Assembly (NCBI GenBank): GCA_044226865.1 | Contig: JBGAGE010000006.1 | Location: 1-64,000, forward strand | Length of the DNA stretch: 64,000 nt | Direction of reading: 5' to 3' | Source of the DNA: TMP-86 sp044226865 | GTDB taxonomy: Bacteria > Pseudomonadota > Gammaproteobacteria > Steroidobacterales > Steroidobacteraceae | Shown: positions 45,028-54,319 of the stretch, one piece after another | Layout of the letters: every line of letters begins with the position of its first letter | How positions within the stretch are numbered: the first letter of the stretch is position 1 | Translations under genes and position numbers: made by a program | Notes under the pieces: generated by a model | What the model was told of the DNA's origin: nothing | The model's input: the letters and a program-made list of their open reading frames with translations, nothing else | Database searches by the model: none

Positions 45028-47121
45028 ATGAAGAATCCAACATTGAGCCTGGCCATTGCCGCGGCGCTGACCGCCGGGGCGATGCCACTGCACGTGGCTG
45101 CCGCCGACGTCGCCGACTCCCTCGAGGAGATCGTGGTCACCGCACAGCGCCGCTCCGAGCGCCTGCAGGACGTGCCCGTGTCGGTCACCGCATTCAGCGA
45201 AACGCAGATCCGCGATGCCGGCATCAAGGACACGGCCGACTTCATCGGCCTCACGCCCAACGTCTCCTTCGACACCTCGTTCACGGTGGGCAACAGCTTC
45301 GTGACCGCGCGCGGCGTGCAGCAGATCAACAACGCCGACCCGCCCGTGGCCATCGTGGTCGACGGCGTGGCGCAGGGCAACCAGAAGCAGCTCAAGATGG
45401 ATCTGTTCGACGTGGAACGCATCGAGGTGCTGAAGGGCCCGCAGGGTGCGCTCTATGGCCGCAACGCCATCGGCGGTGCCATCAACATCATCACCAAGCA
45501 GCCCACGGATCACTTGAGCGGATTCCTGGAAGCCGGCACCGGCTCGGGCTCGCTCAAGGATGTGGTGGGCGCGTTGTCCGGTGCAATCGTCCCGGGCAAG
45601 CTGCTGTTCCGCGTGTCCGGTGAGTTCAAGGACTCCGACGGCCAGATCACCAACTACTACCTGAACAAGAAGGTGGACTTCTACACGGGACGCGACATCC
45701 GCGGCAAGCTCCTGTGGTTGCCCACCGACAACCTCACCTTCGACCTGCGCGTTTCGCATGTCGGCAACGATGGCGGTTCGACCTACGATATCCCGATCCC
45801 GACCACCTTCACCGACCCTACCAACGTGCAGGACCTCGAACCGCGCGCCAACATCCTCGGACATTCGAAGTTGAAGTCCGATGAAGTGACGCTCAAGACC
45901 GATTGGAAGGTGGGCGGCGGCACGGCCACCTACATCCTCGGCTGGACCAAGCTGCGCGAGAACTATTACGGTTCGCTCGGCTTCTGCAACCCGACCGACT
46001 GCCCGGGCGGCTTCTTCGGCTTCGGCACCGTGGACCAGGCACAGGACCTGCGCGTGCGCATGACCTCGCACGAACTGCGCTATACCTCCTCCGCGGACCA
46101 GGCGGTGCGCTACATCGTCGGCGCGTATTACCTGGATACGCATCGTGACCTGTCCACCGTGGCCACGCTGGTGGACCTGGGCTTCTTCCCGATCGTGAAC
46201 AACAACGAAGCCAACAAGAACAAGGCCTATGCGGGCTTCGGCCAGTTGGACTGGGACTTCATCGACAAGACCACGCTGAGCCTGTCCATGCGCTATGACC
46301 GGGACGAGCGCAACCAGACAGACCAGGGCACGGGCAACCAGCGCTCGCGCACCTTCAGCTCCTGGCAGCCCAAGGTCACGCTGACCCGCAAGTTCACGGA
46401 GCACCAGCTGGCCTACGTCACGTATTCAACGGGTTTCCGCTCGGGTGGCTTCAACGGCGTCGGCCAGTTGGATCCGTTCAAGCAGGAAAACCTGCGCAAC
46501 ATCGAGGCGGGCTATAAATCGAGCTGGATGGACAATCGCTTGATCGTCAACGTGGCGGCGTTCCTGGAGAAGGACCGCGACTTCCAGTGGTTCTACGTCG
46601 ACCTCAACGCCGGCGGCGCGCAGGTCATTTCCAACATCCCGCGCGTGGAGATGAAGGGCCTCGAGCTGGAAACCCAGATGCTGTTCACGCCGGGCTGGAC
46701 GGGCTTCTTGAACGTGGGCCTGCTGCACTCGGAGATCAAGGAGGTCAACGCCGCCATCGCCGGCGTCGCGGCCGTGGGCAACAAGCCACCCAAGACCGTG
46801 CCTTCCAAGATCAACGTGGGCACGCAGTACGAATGGAACATGGGATCCGCGCTGGCCAAGGTGCGCGTGGATTTCGAGCGCCGTGGCAAGAAGTACTGGC
46901 ACACGGACAACGTGGATGTGATGAACCCGGTGAGCCTGCTGAGCGCGCGCGCGTCCGTCGGCTTCGGCGACTGGGAAGTGGCGGTGGAAGGCAAGAACCT
47001 GCTCAACAAGTACTACTTCGAGGACTTCAACGCCACCAAGTTCACCGGGCTTCCCAATGCCATCGGCTGGCCGACCCAGCCGCGCAACTGGGCGGCTTCG
47101 GTGCACTACAGCTTCAAGTAA
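45028..47121 (+). CDS. TonB-dependent receptor of the hydantoinase-like operon
   Basis: A 697-residue outer-membrane receptor. Signal peptide about 1-26 (ending HVAAA), plug start LEEIVVTAQRRSERLQDVPVSV, plug motifs FVTARGVQQINN, AIVVDGVAQG and IEVLKGPQGALYGRNAIGGAINII, then barrel strands ending AASVHYSFK. ATG 45028 with AGGAGA 6 bases upstream. Its place between DUF917 and the cupin/HyuA genes indicates that it imports the pathway's substrate, which is therefore probably too large or too scarce for porins. Confidence 0.92.
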   Translation: MKNPTLSLAIAAALTAGAMPLHVAAADVADSLEEIVVTAQRRSERLQDVPVSVTAFSETQIRDAGIKDTADFIGLTPNVSFDTSFTVGNSFVTARGVQQINNADPPVAIVVDGVAQGNQKQLKMDLFDVERIEVLKGPQGALYGRNAIGGAINIITKQPTDHLSGFLEAGTGSGSLKDVVGALSGAIVPGKLLFRVSGEFKDSDGQITNYYLNKKVDFYTGRDIRGKLLWLPTDNLTFDLRVSHVGNDGGSTYDIPIPTTFTDPTNVQDLEPRANILGHSKLKSDEVTLKTDWKVGGGTATYILGWTKLRENYYGSLGFCNPTDCPGGFFGFGTVDQAQDLRVRMTSHELRYTSSADQAVRYIVGAYYLDTHRDLSTVATLVDLGFFPIVNNNEANKNKAYAGFGQLDWDFIDKTTLSLSMRYDRDERNQTDQGTGNQRSRTFSSWQPKVTLTRKFTEHQLAYVTYSTGFRSGGFNGVGQLDPFKQENLRNIEAGYKSSWMDNRLIVNVAAFLEKDRDFQWFYVDLNAGGAQVISNIPRVEMKGLELETQMLFTPGWTGFLNVGLLHSEIKEVNAAIAGVAAVGNKPPKTVPSKINVGTQYEWNMGSALAKVRVDFERRGKKYWHTDNVDVMNPVSLLSARASVGFGDWEVAVEGKNLLNKYYFEDFNATKFTGLPNAIGWPTQPRNWAASVHYSFK

Positions 47122-47154
47122 GGCCAGGAAGGCCCGGGACGTGGACTACATCGC

Positions 47155-47484
47155 GTGAAAGTGCTGCCGCTCGCGTTCCCCACGGGCGGCGCACTGTCCA
47201 CGGTGCTGATGGAGTTGGCCGTTGCCGATGCATCGATCCTCGAGATCGGCACGGCCCGATTCCCCGCCGGGGTGCGCTCCCCGGTGCAAGGCTTGCACGT
47301 GCGCGATGCGCATGAGATCGCCTTCATCCTCGAGGGCGAGTTCTTCACCGAGTCCGGCGGCGAAGCGCGCACCGTGCGCGCCGGCGAGGTGGTCAGCATC
47401 CCGCCGGGCGAAGCCAATGCCTCCCGCGCCATCACCGAAGGGCGTGTCATCTACCTGATGCTCAAACCAAAGGACCACGCATGA
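47155..47484 (+). CDS. small cupin-domain protein
   Basis: A 109-residue single cupin. Motif 1 region LHVRDAHEIAFILEGEFFTESGG and motif 2 region VRAGEVVSIPPGEANASRA; only one clear metal-type His remains (LHVRDAHE), so it may bind ligand rather than catalyse. GTG at 47155 is the track of the conserved start; a second GTG lies two codons on. Its TGA overlaps the long HyuA start (ATGA). Confidence 0.75.
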   Translation: MKVLPLAFPTGGALSTVLMELAVADASILEIGTARFPAGVRSPVQGLHVRDAHEIAFILEGEFFTESGGEARTVRAGEVVSIPPGEANASRAITEGRVIYLMLKPKDHA

Positions 47485-49577
47485 GTAAGGCCATCCGGGC
47501 CGCCACCGACGTGGGCGGCACCTTCACCGACCTCGTGTACTACGCGGTGGATGAGGCCACGGGCACGACCGGCGAGGTGCGCACCGCCAAGGTGGACACC
47601 ACGCCGCCGAACTTCGAGAAGGGCGTGATGGCCGCGCTCACCAAGGGCGGCATCGATGCGCGGCAGATGGCCTTCTTCGCGCACGGCTCCACGGTGGTGA
47701 TCAACGCCATCACCGAGCGCAAGGGTGCGAAGGTGGGGCTGATCACCACCCAGGGCTTTCGCGACGTGCTGGAGATCGCGCGCGGCAACCGGCCCGACCT
47801 GTTCAACTTCAACTTTCGCAAACCCGCGCCGTTCGTGGAGCGTCACCTGCGCGCGGAAATTCCTGAACGCACCAACTACAAGGGTGCGATCGAGACGGCG
47901 GCGGACCTGCGGGGGTTGCCCGCGATCCTCGATGGCTTCCGCGCCGAGGGCGTCACGGCGATCGCCCTGTGCTTCCTGCATTCCTACCTGAACCCCGCCA
48001 ACGAAGAGGCGGTGAAACGCGAGGTGCAGCGCCTCTGGCCGCAGGTGTCGGTGATCGCCTCGCACGAGCTCAGCCGCGAGTGGCGCGAGTACGAGCGCAC
48101 CAGCACGGCCGTGTTGTCCGCCTACGTGCATCCGGTGCTCAAGCGCTACATCGAATCGCTGGAACACGAATTGCGCGGCGTGGGCTATGCGCATACGCCC
48201 TACATGATGCTATCCAATGGCGGCATCGCCACGGTGGACAGCGCGAAGTCCAATCCCATCGCCATGGTGGAATCCGGACCTGCCAGCGGCATCTTCGCCG
48301 CCGCGCACCTGGGCCGAAAACTGGGACAGGGCAATCTGATCGTGCTCGACATCGGCGGCACCACCGCCAAGTGCGCGCTGGTCGATGACGGGCAGGTCAA
48401 GATCGTCAGCGAATACCACGTGGAGAAGACCCGGCGCACGCCCGGCTATCCCATCCAGACCGCGGTGTGCGAGATCGTCGAGATCGGCAATGGCGGCGGC
48501 AGCATTGCATGGGTGGATGCGGGCGGCAAACTGCACGTCGGCCCGCAAAGCGCCGGCGCGAGCCCGGGGCCCGTGGCCTATGGCCGCGGTGGCAAGCAGG
48601 TGACCACCACGGATGCCAACCTGTTCCTCGGCCGCATCGATCCGGATAGTTTTGCCGGTGGTGCCATTCGACCGGATGGGAGCGCGGTGGCGGCGGCTTT
48701 CGAAGCGCTGGGCAGGCAGTTGGGCGTGTCCGCGCAGGAGGCGGCGCGCGGCGTGGTGCGCATCGCCAATGCCAACATGACCAATGCCCTGCGCTTGATC
48801 TCCACCAATCGCGGCCACGATCCGCGCGACTATGCGCTGATGGCGTTCGGCGGAGGCGGGCCGATGCATGCCCTGGCGCTGGCGGAAGAATTGAAGGTGC
48901 CGAAGGTCATCGTGCCGGTGAATTCCGCCGTGTTCTCCGCCTGGGGCATGCTGCTCACCGATTTGCGGCGCGATGTCATCCAGACTCAATTGCTGCCGCT
49001 GGATGCGCGCAGCGGCGCGGCCATCGCGGCGCAGTTTGCGAAGATGCAGGCCGAGGCGCGCGAAAGCTTCGGCCGCGACGGCGCGCCGGTGGCCGCCGGC
49101 CTCGTCTGCGAACACATGCTCGACCTGCGCTACCAGGGTCAGGAACACACCGTGAAGGTACCGGTTGCCGTGGAGGCGGGCGGGGTCGACATCGCGGCCA
49201 TCGCGGCCATCGCGGCCATCGCGGACGGCTTCCATGCGGCCCACGAGAAGCGCTTTACCTATCGCCTCGCCGCCAACATCCAGATCGTCAATTTCCATCT
49301 GATCGCGCGCATCGCGGTGCCCAAGCCGGAACTGCCCAAGCGGCCATTGCGCGGGCTGAAGCTGGCCGATGCCGTGAAGGCCAGGCGCCGGGTGGATTTC
49401 GATGCGCACGGCGTGCACGAGGCCATCATCTACGACGGTGAAAGACTGGAACACGGCTTGCGCCTGACCGGGCCTGCCATCGTGCAGGAAGCCATGGTGA
49501 CGCTGGTCGTGCCGCCGGGCTGCGAAGTGACATTGGATGAATTCGGCAGCTACCATGTGACGTTGGGCAAGGCATAG
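47481..49577 (+). CDS. long HyuA: hydantoinase/oxoprolinase alpha-type subunit
   Basis: A 698-residue ASKHA enzyme of the full-length HyuA / acetone-carboxylase-beta type. Phosphate loops: AATDVGGTFTDLVYYA and VLDIGGTTAKCALVDDG; also FAHGSTVVINAITERKGAKVGLITT, NGGIATVDSAKSNPIAMVESGPASG and GFGGGGPMHA-like AFGGGGPMHALALAEEL. It is followed 10 bases later by HyuB, its usual partner, forming an ATP-dependent hydantoinase or oxoprolinase complex in the cytoplasm. A 9-base repeat (atcgcggcc, 49191-49226) encodes IAAIAAIAAIA at about residue 570-580. Confidence 0.92.
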   Translation: MSKAIRAATDVGGTFTDLVYYAVDEATGTTGEVRTAKVDTTPPNFEKGVMAALTKGGIDARQMAFFAHGSTVVINAITERKGAKVGLITTQGFRDVLEIARGNRPDLFNFNFRKPAPFVERHLRAEIPERTNYKGAIETAADLRGLPAILDGFRAEGVTAIALCFLHSYLNPANEEAVKREVQRLWPQVSVIASHELSREWREYERTSTAVLSAYVHPVLKRYIESLEHELRGVGYAHTPYMMLSNGGIATVDSAKSNPIAMVESGPASGIFAAAHLGRKLGQGNLIVLDIGGTTAKCALVDDGQVKIVSEYHVEKTRRTPGYPIQTAVCEIVEIGNGGGSIAWVDAGGKLHVGPQSAGASPGPVAYGRGGKQVTTTDANLFLGRIDPDSFAGGAIRPDGSAVAAAFEALGRQLGVSAQEAARGVVRIANANMTNALRLISTNRGHDPRDYALMAFGGGGPMHALALAEELKVPKVIVPVNSAVFSAWGMLLTDLRRDVIQTQLLPLDARSGAAIAAQFAKMQAEARESFGRDGAPVAAGLVCEHMLDLRYQGQEHTVKVPVAVEAGGVDIAAIAAIAAIADGFHAAHEKRFTYRLAANIQIVNFHLIARIAVPKPELPKRPLRGLKLADAVKARRRVDFDAHGVHEAIIYDGERLEHGLRLTGPAIVQEAMVTLVVPPGCEVTLDEFGSYHVTLGKA

Positions 49578-49587
49578 GGGCGCGAGC

Positions 49588-51261
49588 ATGCAGCAGGATC
49601 CCTTCACGCAGGAAATCATCAAGGACGCGCTGGTGGCCGTCGGCTACGAGATGTTCGATGCCATGATCCGCACCAGCATGAGCCCCATCATCTACGAGAC
49701 CACCGATTTCGCGGTAGGCGTGACCGATGCACGCGGCAACCTGCTGGCGCAGGGCAACGGCGTGGCCGCATTCCTCGCCACGCTCGACACGGCGGTGCAG
49801 GCCGGCCTCGTGCATTACCCGAATCCCTCCGATCTGGCGCCCGGCGATGTGATCATTTCCAACATTCCTTATGAGGGCGGCGGCACGCACTTGTCGGACG
49901 TGGTCATCATCGTGCCGGTGTTTCATGAGGAGAAGCTCATCGCCTTCACGGTCAACAAGGCGCATTGGACCGAGGTGGGCGGCGCGCAGGCAGGGTCCGT
50001 GTCCACCGAGGCCACCGAGATCTACCAGGAAGGCATGATGTTCCCGTTCGTCAAGCTGTACGAGCGCGGCCGCATCAACGACGTGCTGGTGCGCATGATC
50101 AAGACCAACGTGCGCCTGCCCGACAGCACCATCGGCGACATGCATGCAGGCGTGGCGGCGGCGCGAGTGGGCGCGCGGCGCGTCACCGAGCTCGTCGACA
50201 AGTACGGCGTGGACGCCGTGCTCTCCGCCATGAGCGGCCTGCTCGATTACGGCGAGCGCATGACCCGCGAGGAATTGGCGCGGCTGCCAGCGGGCGTGTA
50301 CGAAGCCGAGGACATCGTCGAGAGCGACGGCCGGGGCAATGGGCCCTTCACCATCAAGGTGAAGGTGACGGTATCGCCGCAGAAGCTGGTCGCGGATTTC
50401 ACCGGTACGTCGGGCCCGGCCGCCGGACCCATCAATTGCTCGCTCACCGGGCTCATCACCGGTGCACGCTGCGTGTTCAAGGCCGTCACCAATCCGGACC
50501 TGCCGGCCAACGGCGGCTGCTTCCGCTTGCTGGAAGTGATCTGCCCACCCGGCACGCTGATCTCCGCGCAGTCCCCCGCGCCCGTGTCGCTGTACTACGA
50601 GCCCCTGATCGCGGCCATGGACGTGATGTGGAAAGCGCTTGCGCCCGCGGTGCCGGACCGCCTGCCCGCCGGCCATCAGCGCAGCGTGAATGCGACCTTC
50701 GTCGTGGGCCTGCACCCGGACTCCGGCGATCTGTTCGTGCTCGGCGAGCCGCTGGTGGGCGGCTGGGGCGCCTCGGTCGATGCCGATGGCGACAACGGCC
50801 AGTTCTGCTGCGGCAACGGCGAGACCTACAACATCCCCACGGAATTGTTCGAATCACGCTACGGCTTGAAGGTGGAGCAATACGCGTTCCACGACGATGA
50901 CGGCGGCGCGGGCCGGCGGCGCGGCGGCAAGGGCGTGGTGCTCGATTATCGCGTCACCGCCGAGGAAGTCTTTTTGACCTATGCGACCAGCCGCTCGCAG
51001 GCGCCGCCCTGGGGCCTCAAGGGTGCGGGCGCCGGCTCGCTCAACGGCGTGAGCATCCTGCGCAAGGATGGCCGGGTGGAGAAGCACGAGATGTGCACCG
51101 CGTTGCGGGTGGAGAAGGGCGAACTGATCCGCTTGACCACCGCGAGCGGCGGCGGCTGCGGCGATCCGCGCGAGCGCCCGCGAGAGTTGGTGCTGCGCGA
51201 TTTGAAGAACGGCTTCATCACCGCGCAGCAGGCACAGCGCGATTATGGCCTGACGATCTGA
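49588..51261 (+). CDS. HyuB: N-methylhydantoinase B / oxoprolinase beta-type subunit
   Basis: A 557-residue HyuB. Family motifs: EIIKDALVAVGYEMFDAMIRTSMSPIIYETTDF at the start, DVIISNIPYEGGGTHLSDV, VNKAHWTEVGGAQAGSVS, VADFTGTSGPAAGPINCS, and the C-terminal TTASGGGCGDPRERPRELVLRDLKNGFIT. It completes the ring-opening enzyme with the long HyuA. It is the last gene of the plus-strand operon. Confidence 0.92.
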   Translation: MQQDPFTQEIIKDALVAVGYEMFDAMIRTSMSPIIYETTDFAVGVTDARGNLLAQGNGVAAFLATLDTAVQAGLVHYPNPSDLAPGDVIISNIPYEGGGTHLSDVVIIVPVFHEEKLIAFTVNKAHWTEVGGAQAGSVSTEATEIYQEGMMFPFVKLYERGRINDVLVRMIKTNVRLPDSTIGDMHAGVAAARVGARRVTELVDKYGVDAVLSAMSGLLDYGERMTREELARLPAGVYEAEDIVESDGRGNGPFTIKVKVTVSPQKLVADFTGTSGPAAGPINCSLTGLITGARCVFKAVTNPDLPANGGCFRLLEVICPPGTLISAQSPAPVSLYYEPLIAAMDVMWKALAPAVPDRLPAGHQRSVNATFVVGLHPDSGDLFVLGEPLVGGWGASVDADGDNGQFCCGNGETYNIPTELFESRYGLKVEQYAFHDDDGGAGRRRGGKGVVLDYRVTAEEVFLTYATSRSQAPPWGLKGAGAGSLNGVSILRKDGRVEKHEMCTALRVEKGELIRLTTASGGGCGDPRERPRELVLRDLKNGFITAQQAQRDYGLTI

Positions 51262-51277
51262 CCGGCGGGCTGCTCCA

Positions 51278-51295
51278 GCCGCCAATGCTGGCGGC
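51278..51295 (+). terminator. hairpin after hyuB
   Basis: Arms gccgcca and tggcggc (51278-51284, 51289-51295) around a 4-base loop, 17 bases after the HyuB stop. Short and without a T-tract. Confidence 0.45.
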
Positions 51296-51393
51296 GTAGG
51301 AGCGCGCCGACGCTTCCTTGCGAGTTGCCTGCATTGCTGCTGCCGTGTGCGGCGCCAACAATGGCAGCGTCACGAAATCGCAAGGAGAACGCC

Positions 51394-51933
51394 ATGAAAA
51401 TAACGATCACCCTCGGCTTGATGGCCATGCTGATGGCGGGCGCGCCGTTGAGCGCCAACGCCGCGGAAAGCAGCGCCGGCCGTGTTCTCGACGACACGGC
51501 GATCACCACCAAGGTCAAGGCGGCGCTCGCCAGCGATGCCAACGTCAGCGCATTGAAAGTGCACGTCAAGACCTACAACGGCAGGGTGCAACTCAATGGC
51601 AACGTCGGCAGCATCGACGAGAAGGCGGCCGCAGAGACCGTGGCCGCCAAGGTCGAGGGCGTGAAGGACGTGCAGAACAACCTCGAGGTGGGCAAGGAGG
51701 GTCGCAGCGCCGGCAGCGCGCTCGATGACACCGCCATCACCGCCAAGGTGAAGGCGGCCTTCGCCGGCTCACCCGCCGTCAAGGCATCGCAGATCGGCGT
51801 GAAGACCCACAATGGCGTGGTCACCTTGAGTGGCTTCGCTGACAGTGCCGAATCCAAGATGGAAGCGGAGCGCCTCGCGCACGAAGTCAAGAACGTGAGC
51901 AGCGTTGAGAACAATGTCGAGGTGCGCAAGTAG
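51394..51933 (+). CDS. periplasmic protein with two BON domains (OsmY-like)
   Basis: A 179-residue exported protein with signal peptide about 1-23 (ending ANA). Two BON domains (LDDTAITTKVKAAL...VQLNGNVGS and LDDTAITAKVKAAF...VTLSGFADS) are separated by a short linker. OsmY-type proteins are periplasmic, osmotic or envelope-stress chaperone-like factors that may bind phospholipid. ATG 51394 follows AAGGAGA. Confidence 0.9.
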   Translation: MKITITLGLMAMLMAGAPLSANAAESSAGRVLDDTAITTKVKAALASDANVSALKVHVKTYNGRVQLNGNVGSIDEKAAAETVAAKVEGVKDVQNNLEVGKEGRSAGSALDDTAITAKVKAAFAGSPAVKASQIGVKTHNGVVTLSGFADSAESKMEAERLAHEVKNVSSVENNVEVRK

Positions 51934-51991
51934 GCACCGCCAGCCCACCCAGAGCCCGTGCGCGAGGGACCGTGCGCGGGCGGGCTGAAGG

Positions 51992-52987
51992 CTAAATGCG
52001 CAGCAGCGATTCGCTCTCGCGCAGCGCCCGATCCTTGAACCGCGCGAAGTGCGCCAATTCGATGGACTGGACCTCGGGCCGGTCCGCATACCAGCCGATT
52101 AGTGCCAGGTCGCGGATCAACTCGAAGCCCCTGACCAGTTCATCATCGTGGGCAGCGAGGGGCCGCGCGCCGCGGTAGGCGCGCAGCAGCGTGTCGCGCC
52201 GGTCCTCGAATCCCGCCTCGTCGGCGAATGACTTCAGCGCCGCGGCGATGTCGTAGTAGTACCAGCCGAAGGCCGCATCGTCGAAGTCGATGGCGCTCAG
52301 GGTGCCGGACTCGATCAGCAGGTTCTCCGCGTGCAGGTCGGAATGGACCATGCCGTACAGGTCCGGCCCGCGAGGCAATCGGGTGAGAAGGTCGCGAAGG
52401 TGCAGGCGCACCGCGCTCAAGGTGCGCCGCTCGTCCTCGCTCAGGTCCGGATGTTCCCAGAATCGTCCCCAATGCGGGGTGTCACCCAGCAGGCCGTGGA
52501 CGTCGTAGTGTGGCCGCTGGAAGCCGGCCGGTGGCGCCCAGCCACTCGAGTGTGTGTGCAGACGCGCGAGCAGCTCGCCGAGCGCTGCCGCGATGTCATC
52601 TTGTTCCTGCCCGCCGAGTTGGCGCCGCAGGAGCACGGCGAGCGGCTCCCCCGGAATCCACTCCAATAGGCCGGCGAAGCGCCGTTCGCCGGCATCGATG
52701 TCCACGGGCACGTACGCGGATCCGCCGGGCGTGAGATGGCGGCGCGGCACGGCAAAGCCGGCCTCGAGCAGCGAGTCCGTCCACGCGCGCTCGGAGTTGA
52801 GTTCCGCCAGCGTGCGATAACCGGGACGATGCAGCCGCAGCACGTATTCCTTGCCCTGGGCATCGGCGACACGGAAGGTCACGTTCTCCGACACCTGATG
52901 CAGTTCCAGCGTTGCCGGTTCCACGCCGAACCGCGCGAGCGCGGCGCGCGCCGCGGGCGCGTAACGCAGGGACAGCGACGGCGGCAT
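51992..52987 (-). CDS. aminoglycoside-phosphotransferase-fold kinase (hydroxylysine/ethanolamine kinase-like)
   Basis: A 331-residue small-molecule kinase. Catalytic loop GMVHSDLHAENLLIESG (HxDxxxxN) and Mg-binding AIDFDDAAFGWYYYDIA (DFD). N-lobe ATP motif VTFRVADAQGKEYVLRLHRPG. It follows the class-III PLP enzyme by 6 bases. In animals and bacteria a kinase of this fold makes phospho-hydroxylysine or phosphoethanolamine, which a class-III PLP phospho-lyase then cleaves; that pairing is the likely function here. Confidence 0.85.
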   Translation of the reverse strand: MPPSLSLRYAPAARAALARFGVEPATLELHQVSENVTFRVADAQGKEYVLRLHRPGYRTLAELNSERAWTDSLLEAGFAVPRRHLTPGGSAYVPVDIDAGERRFAGLLEWIPGEPLAVLLRRQLGGQEQDDIAAALGELLARLHTHSSGWAPPAGFQRPHYDVHGLLGDTPHWGRFWEHPDLSEDERRTLSAVRLHLRDLLTRLPRGPDLYGMVHSDLHAENLLIESGTLSAIDFDDAAFGWYYYDIAAALKSFADEAGFEDRRDTLLRAYRGARPLAAHDDELVRGFELIRDLALIGWYADRPEVQSIELAHFARFKDRALRESESLLRI

Positions 52988-52993
52988 GCAGCT

Positions 52994-54277
52994 TCAGCCC
53001 GGAATCCGGTCCATGACGCGATCGAACGCGGCGAGGAAGGCGCGCGCTTCGGGTTCTTCCAGCACCAGCGGTGGGCGGATTTTCACCTGATTGCCGAGCG
53101 CGCCGTTGGTGCCGGTGAGGAAGCCTTCCTTCACCAACTCATCCACGATGCGCGCGGCCAACGCGGGGTCCGGCGCGCGGCTCGAGCGGTCCTTGACGAT
53201 CTCGATGTTGATGAACAGGCCGGGCCCGCGCACTTCGCCCAGCCAGGGCCGGCGGCCCTCCCGCGCGCGCAGCTCGCTGCTCAGTAACGCACCGAGCTTG
53301 CCGACGTGCTCGACCAATCCGCGTGATTCGATTTCCTCGAGCACGGCCAATCCCGCGGCCGCCTGCAAGGGGCTCGACGCACAGGTGTTGAAGTAGCGGC
53401 TGCGATCGCGGAAGGCCTGCATCAGGTCTGCACTGGATGCGGTGGCGGCGAGCGGCACGCCATTGCCCATCGGCTTGCCCGTGACCACGACATCGGGGCG
53501 AATCCCCGCCACCGAATATCCCCACCATCGACCAGTGCGCCCATAACCGGCCTGCACCTCATCGGCGATCACCAGGCCACCGGCGCGCCGCACGCGTTCC
53601 GCGAGTTGCGCCAAGAATCCCGCCGGCATGTTCGGCGTGCCTTCATTGGCGAGAATGGGGCAGACCAGCATTGCGGCGATGCCGCCCGCGTCCTGCTCGA
53701 GCGCCTGGATCGCGGCCTCCGCGCGGCGCAGGTAATACTCCGCGGCCGGGGCCGCACCCGCCGCCGCCGGCAGCCGGTAGGGATCGGGCAGCGGAAACGA
53801 GCGCACCTCGCCCGTCCGCGGCCGGTCGGGGTCCACTTCGGTAAGTTGTGATACCAGCGTGCTGTTGCCGTGGTAGGCGCCGGCACAGCAGAGAATGCCG
53901 CGCTTGCCGGTGGCGATGCGCGCGATCTGGATGGCGATCTCGTTGGCTTCGGTGCCGCTGCAGCTGAACACCACGTTCTCGATGGCGCCGCCGTGCAGGG
54001 CCGTGTAGCGCTCCGCCAGGCGCACGATGTCCTCGTGCAGGTAGCGGCTGTGGACGTTGAGCGTGCGCTGCGCGCGGGCTACGGCCTCGGCCACGCGCGG
54101 ATTGGCATGTCCCACGCAGGGCACGTTGTTGTAGAGGTCCACGTAACGCCGGCCCTGCGCATCGAACAGGAAGGCGCCCTCACCGCGCACGATCTGCAGG
54201 GGTTCGGAATAGAACAGAGGAGCGCCACGGCCGAAGACGCGGTTGCGCCGCGCGAGCAAGTCTTGCGTACTGGTCAT
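52994..54277 (-). CDS. class-III PLP enzyme (aminotransferase or phospho-lyase type)
   Basis: A 427-residue PLP enzyme. Aminotransferase motifs: VDLYNNVPCVGHANPRV, NVVFSCSGTEANEIAIQIAR, ILANEGTPNMPAGFL, LVIADEVQAGYGRTGRWWG, and the PLP Lys in VTGKPMGNGVPLAA. The CSGTEAN and GYGRTG strings with NNVPCVGH resemble AGXT2L/phospho-lyase sequences (PHYKPL, ethanolamine-phosphate phospho-lyase) more than omega-transaminases. Upstream of and cotranscribed with the APH-like kinase. Confidence 0.85.
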   Translation of the reverse strand: MTSTQDLLARRNRVFGRGAPLFYSEPLQIVRGEGAFLFDAQGRRYVDLYNNVPCVGHANPRVAEAVARAQRTLNVHSRYLHEDIVRLAERYTALHGGAIENVVFSCSGTEANEIAIQIARIATGKRGILCCAGAYHGNSTLVSQLTEVDPDRPRTGEVRSFPLPDPYRLPAAAGAAPAAEYYLRRAEAAIQALEQDAGGIAAMLVCPILANEGTPNMPAGFLAQLAERVRRAGGLVIADEVQAGYGRTGRWWGYSVAGIRPDVVVTGKPMGNGVPLAATASSADLMQAFRDRSRYFNTCASSPLQAAAGLAVLEEIESRGLVEHVGKLGALLSSELRAREGRRPWLGEVRGPGLFINIEIVKDRSSRAPDPALAARIVDELVKEGFLTGTNGALGNQVKIRPPLVLEEPEARAFLAAFDRVMDRIPG

Positions 54278-54319
54278 GCGCGTAAGTGTAATCGAAGCCG
54301 CCTATGGCGGGCAGGCGGG

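Noticed and set aside
43450..46404. 984-residue minus-strand frame
   Set aside because: Antisense to HyuA, DUF917 and the TonB receptor; shadow.
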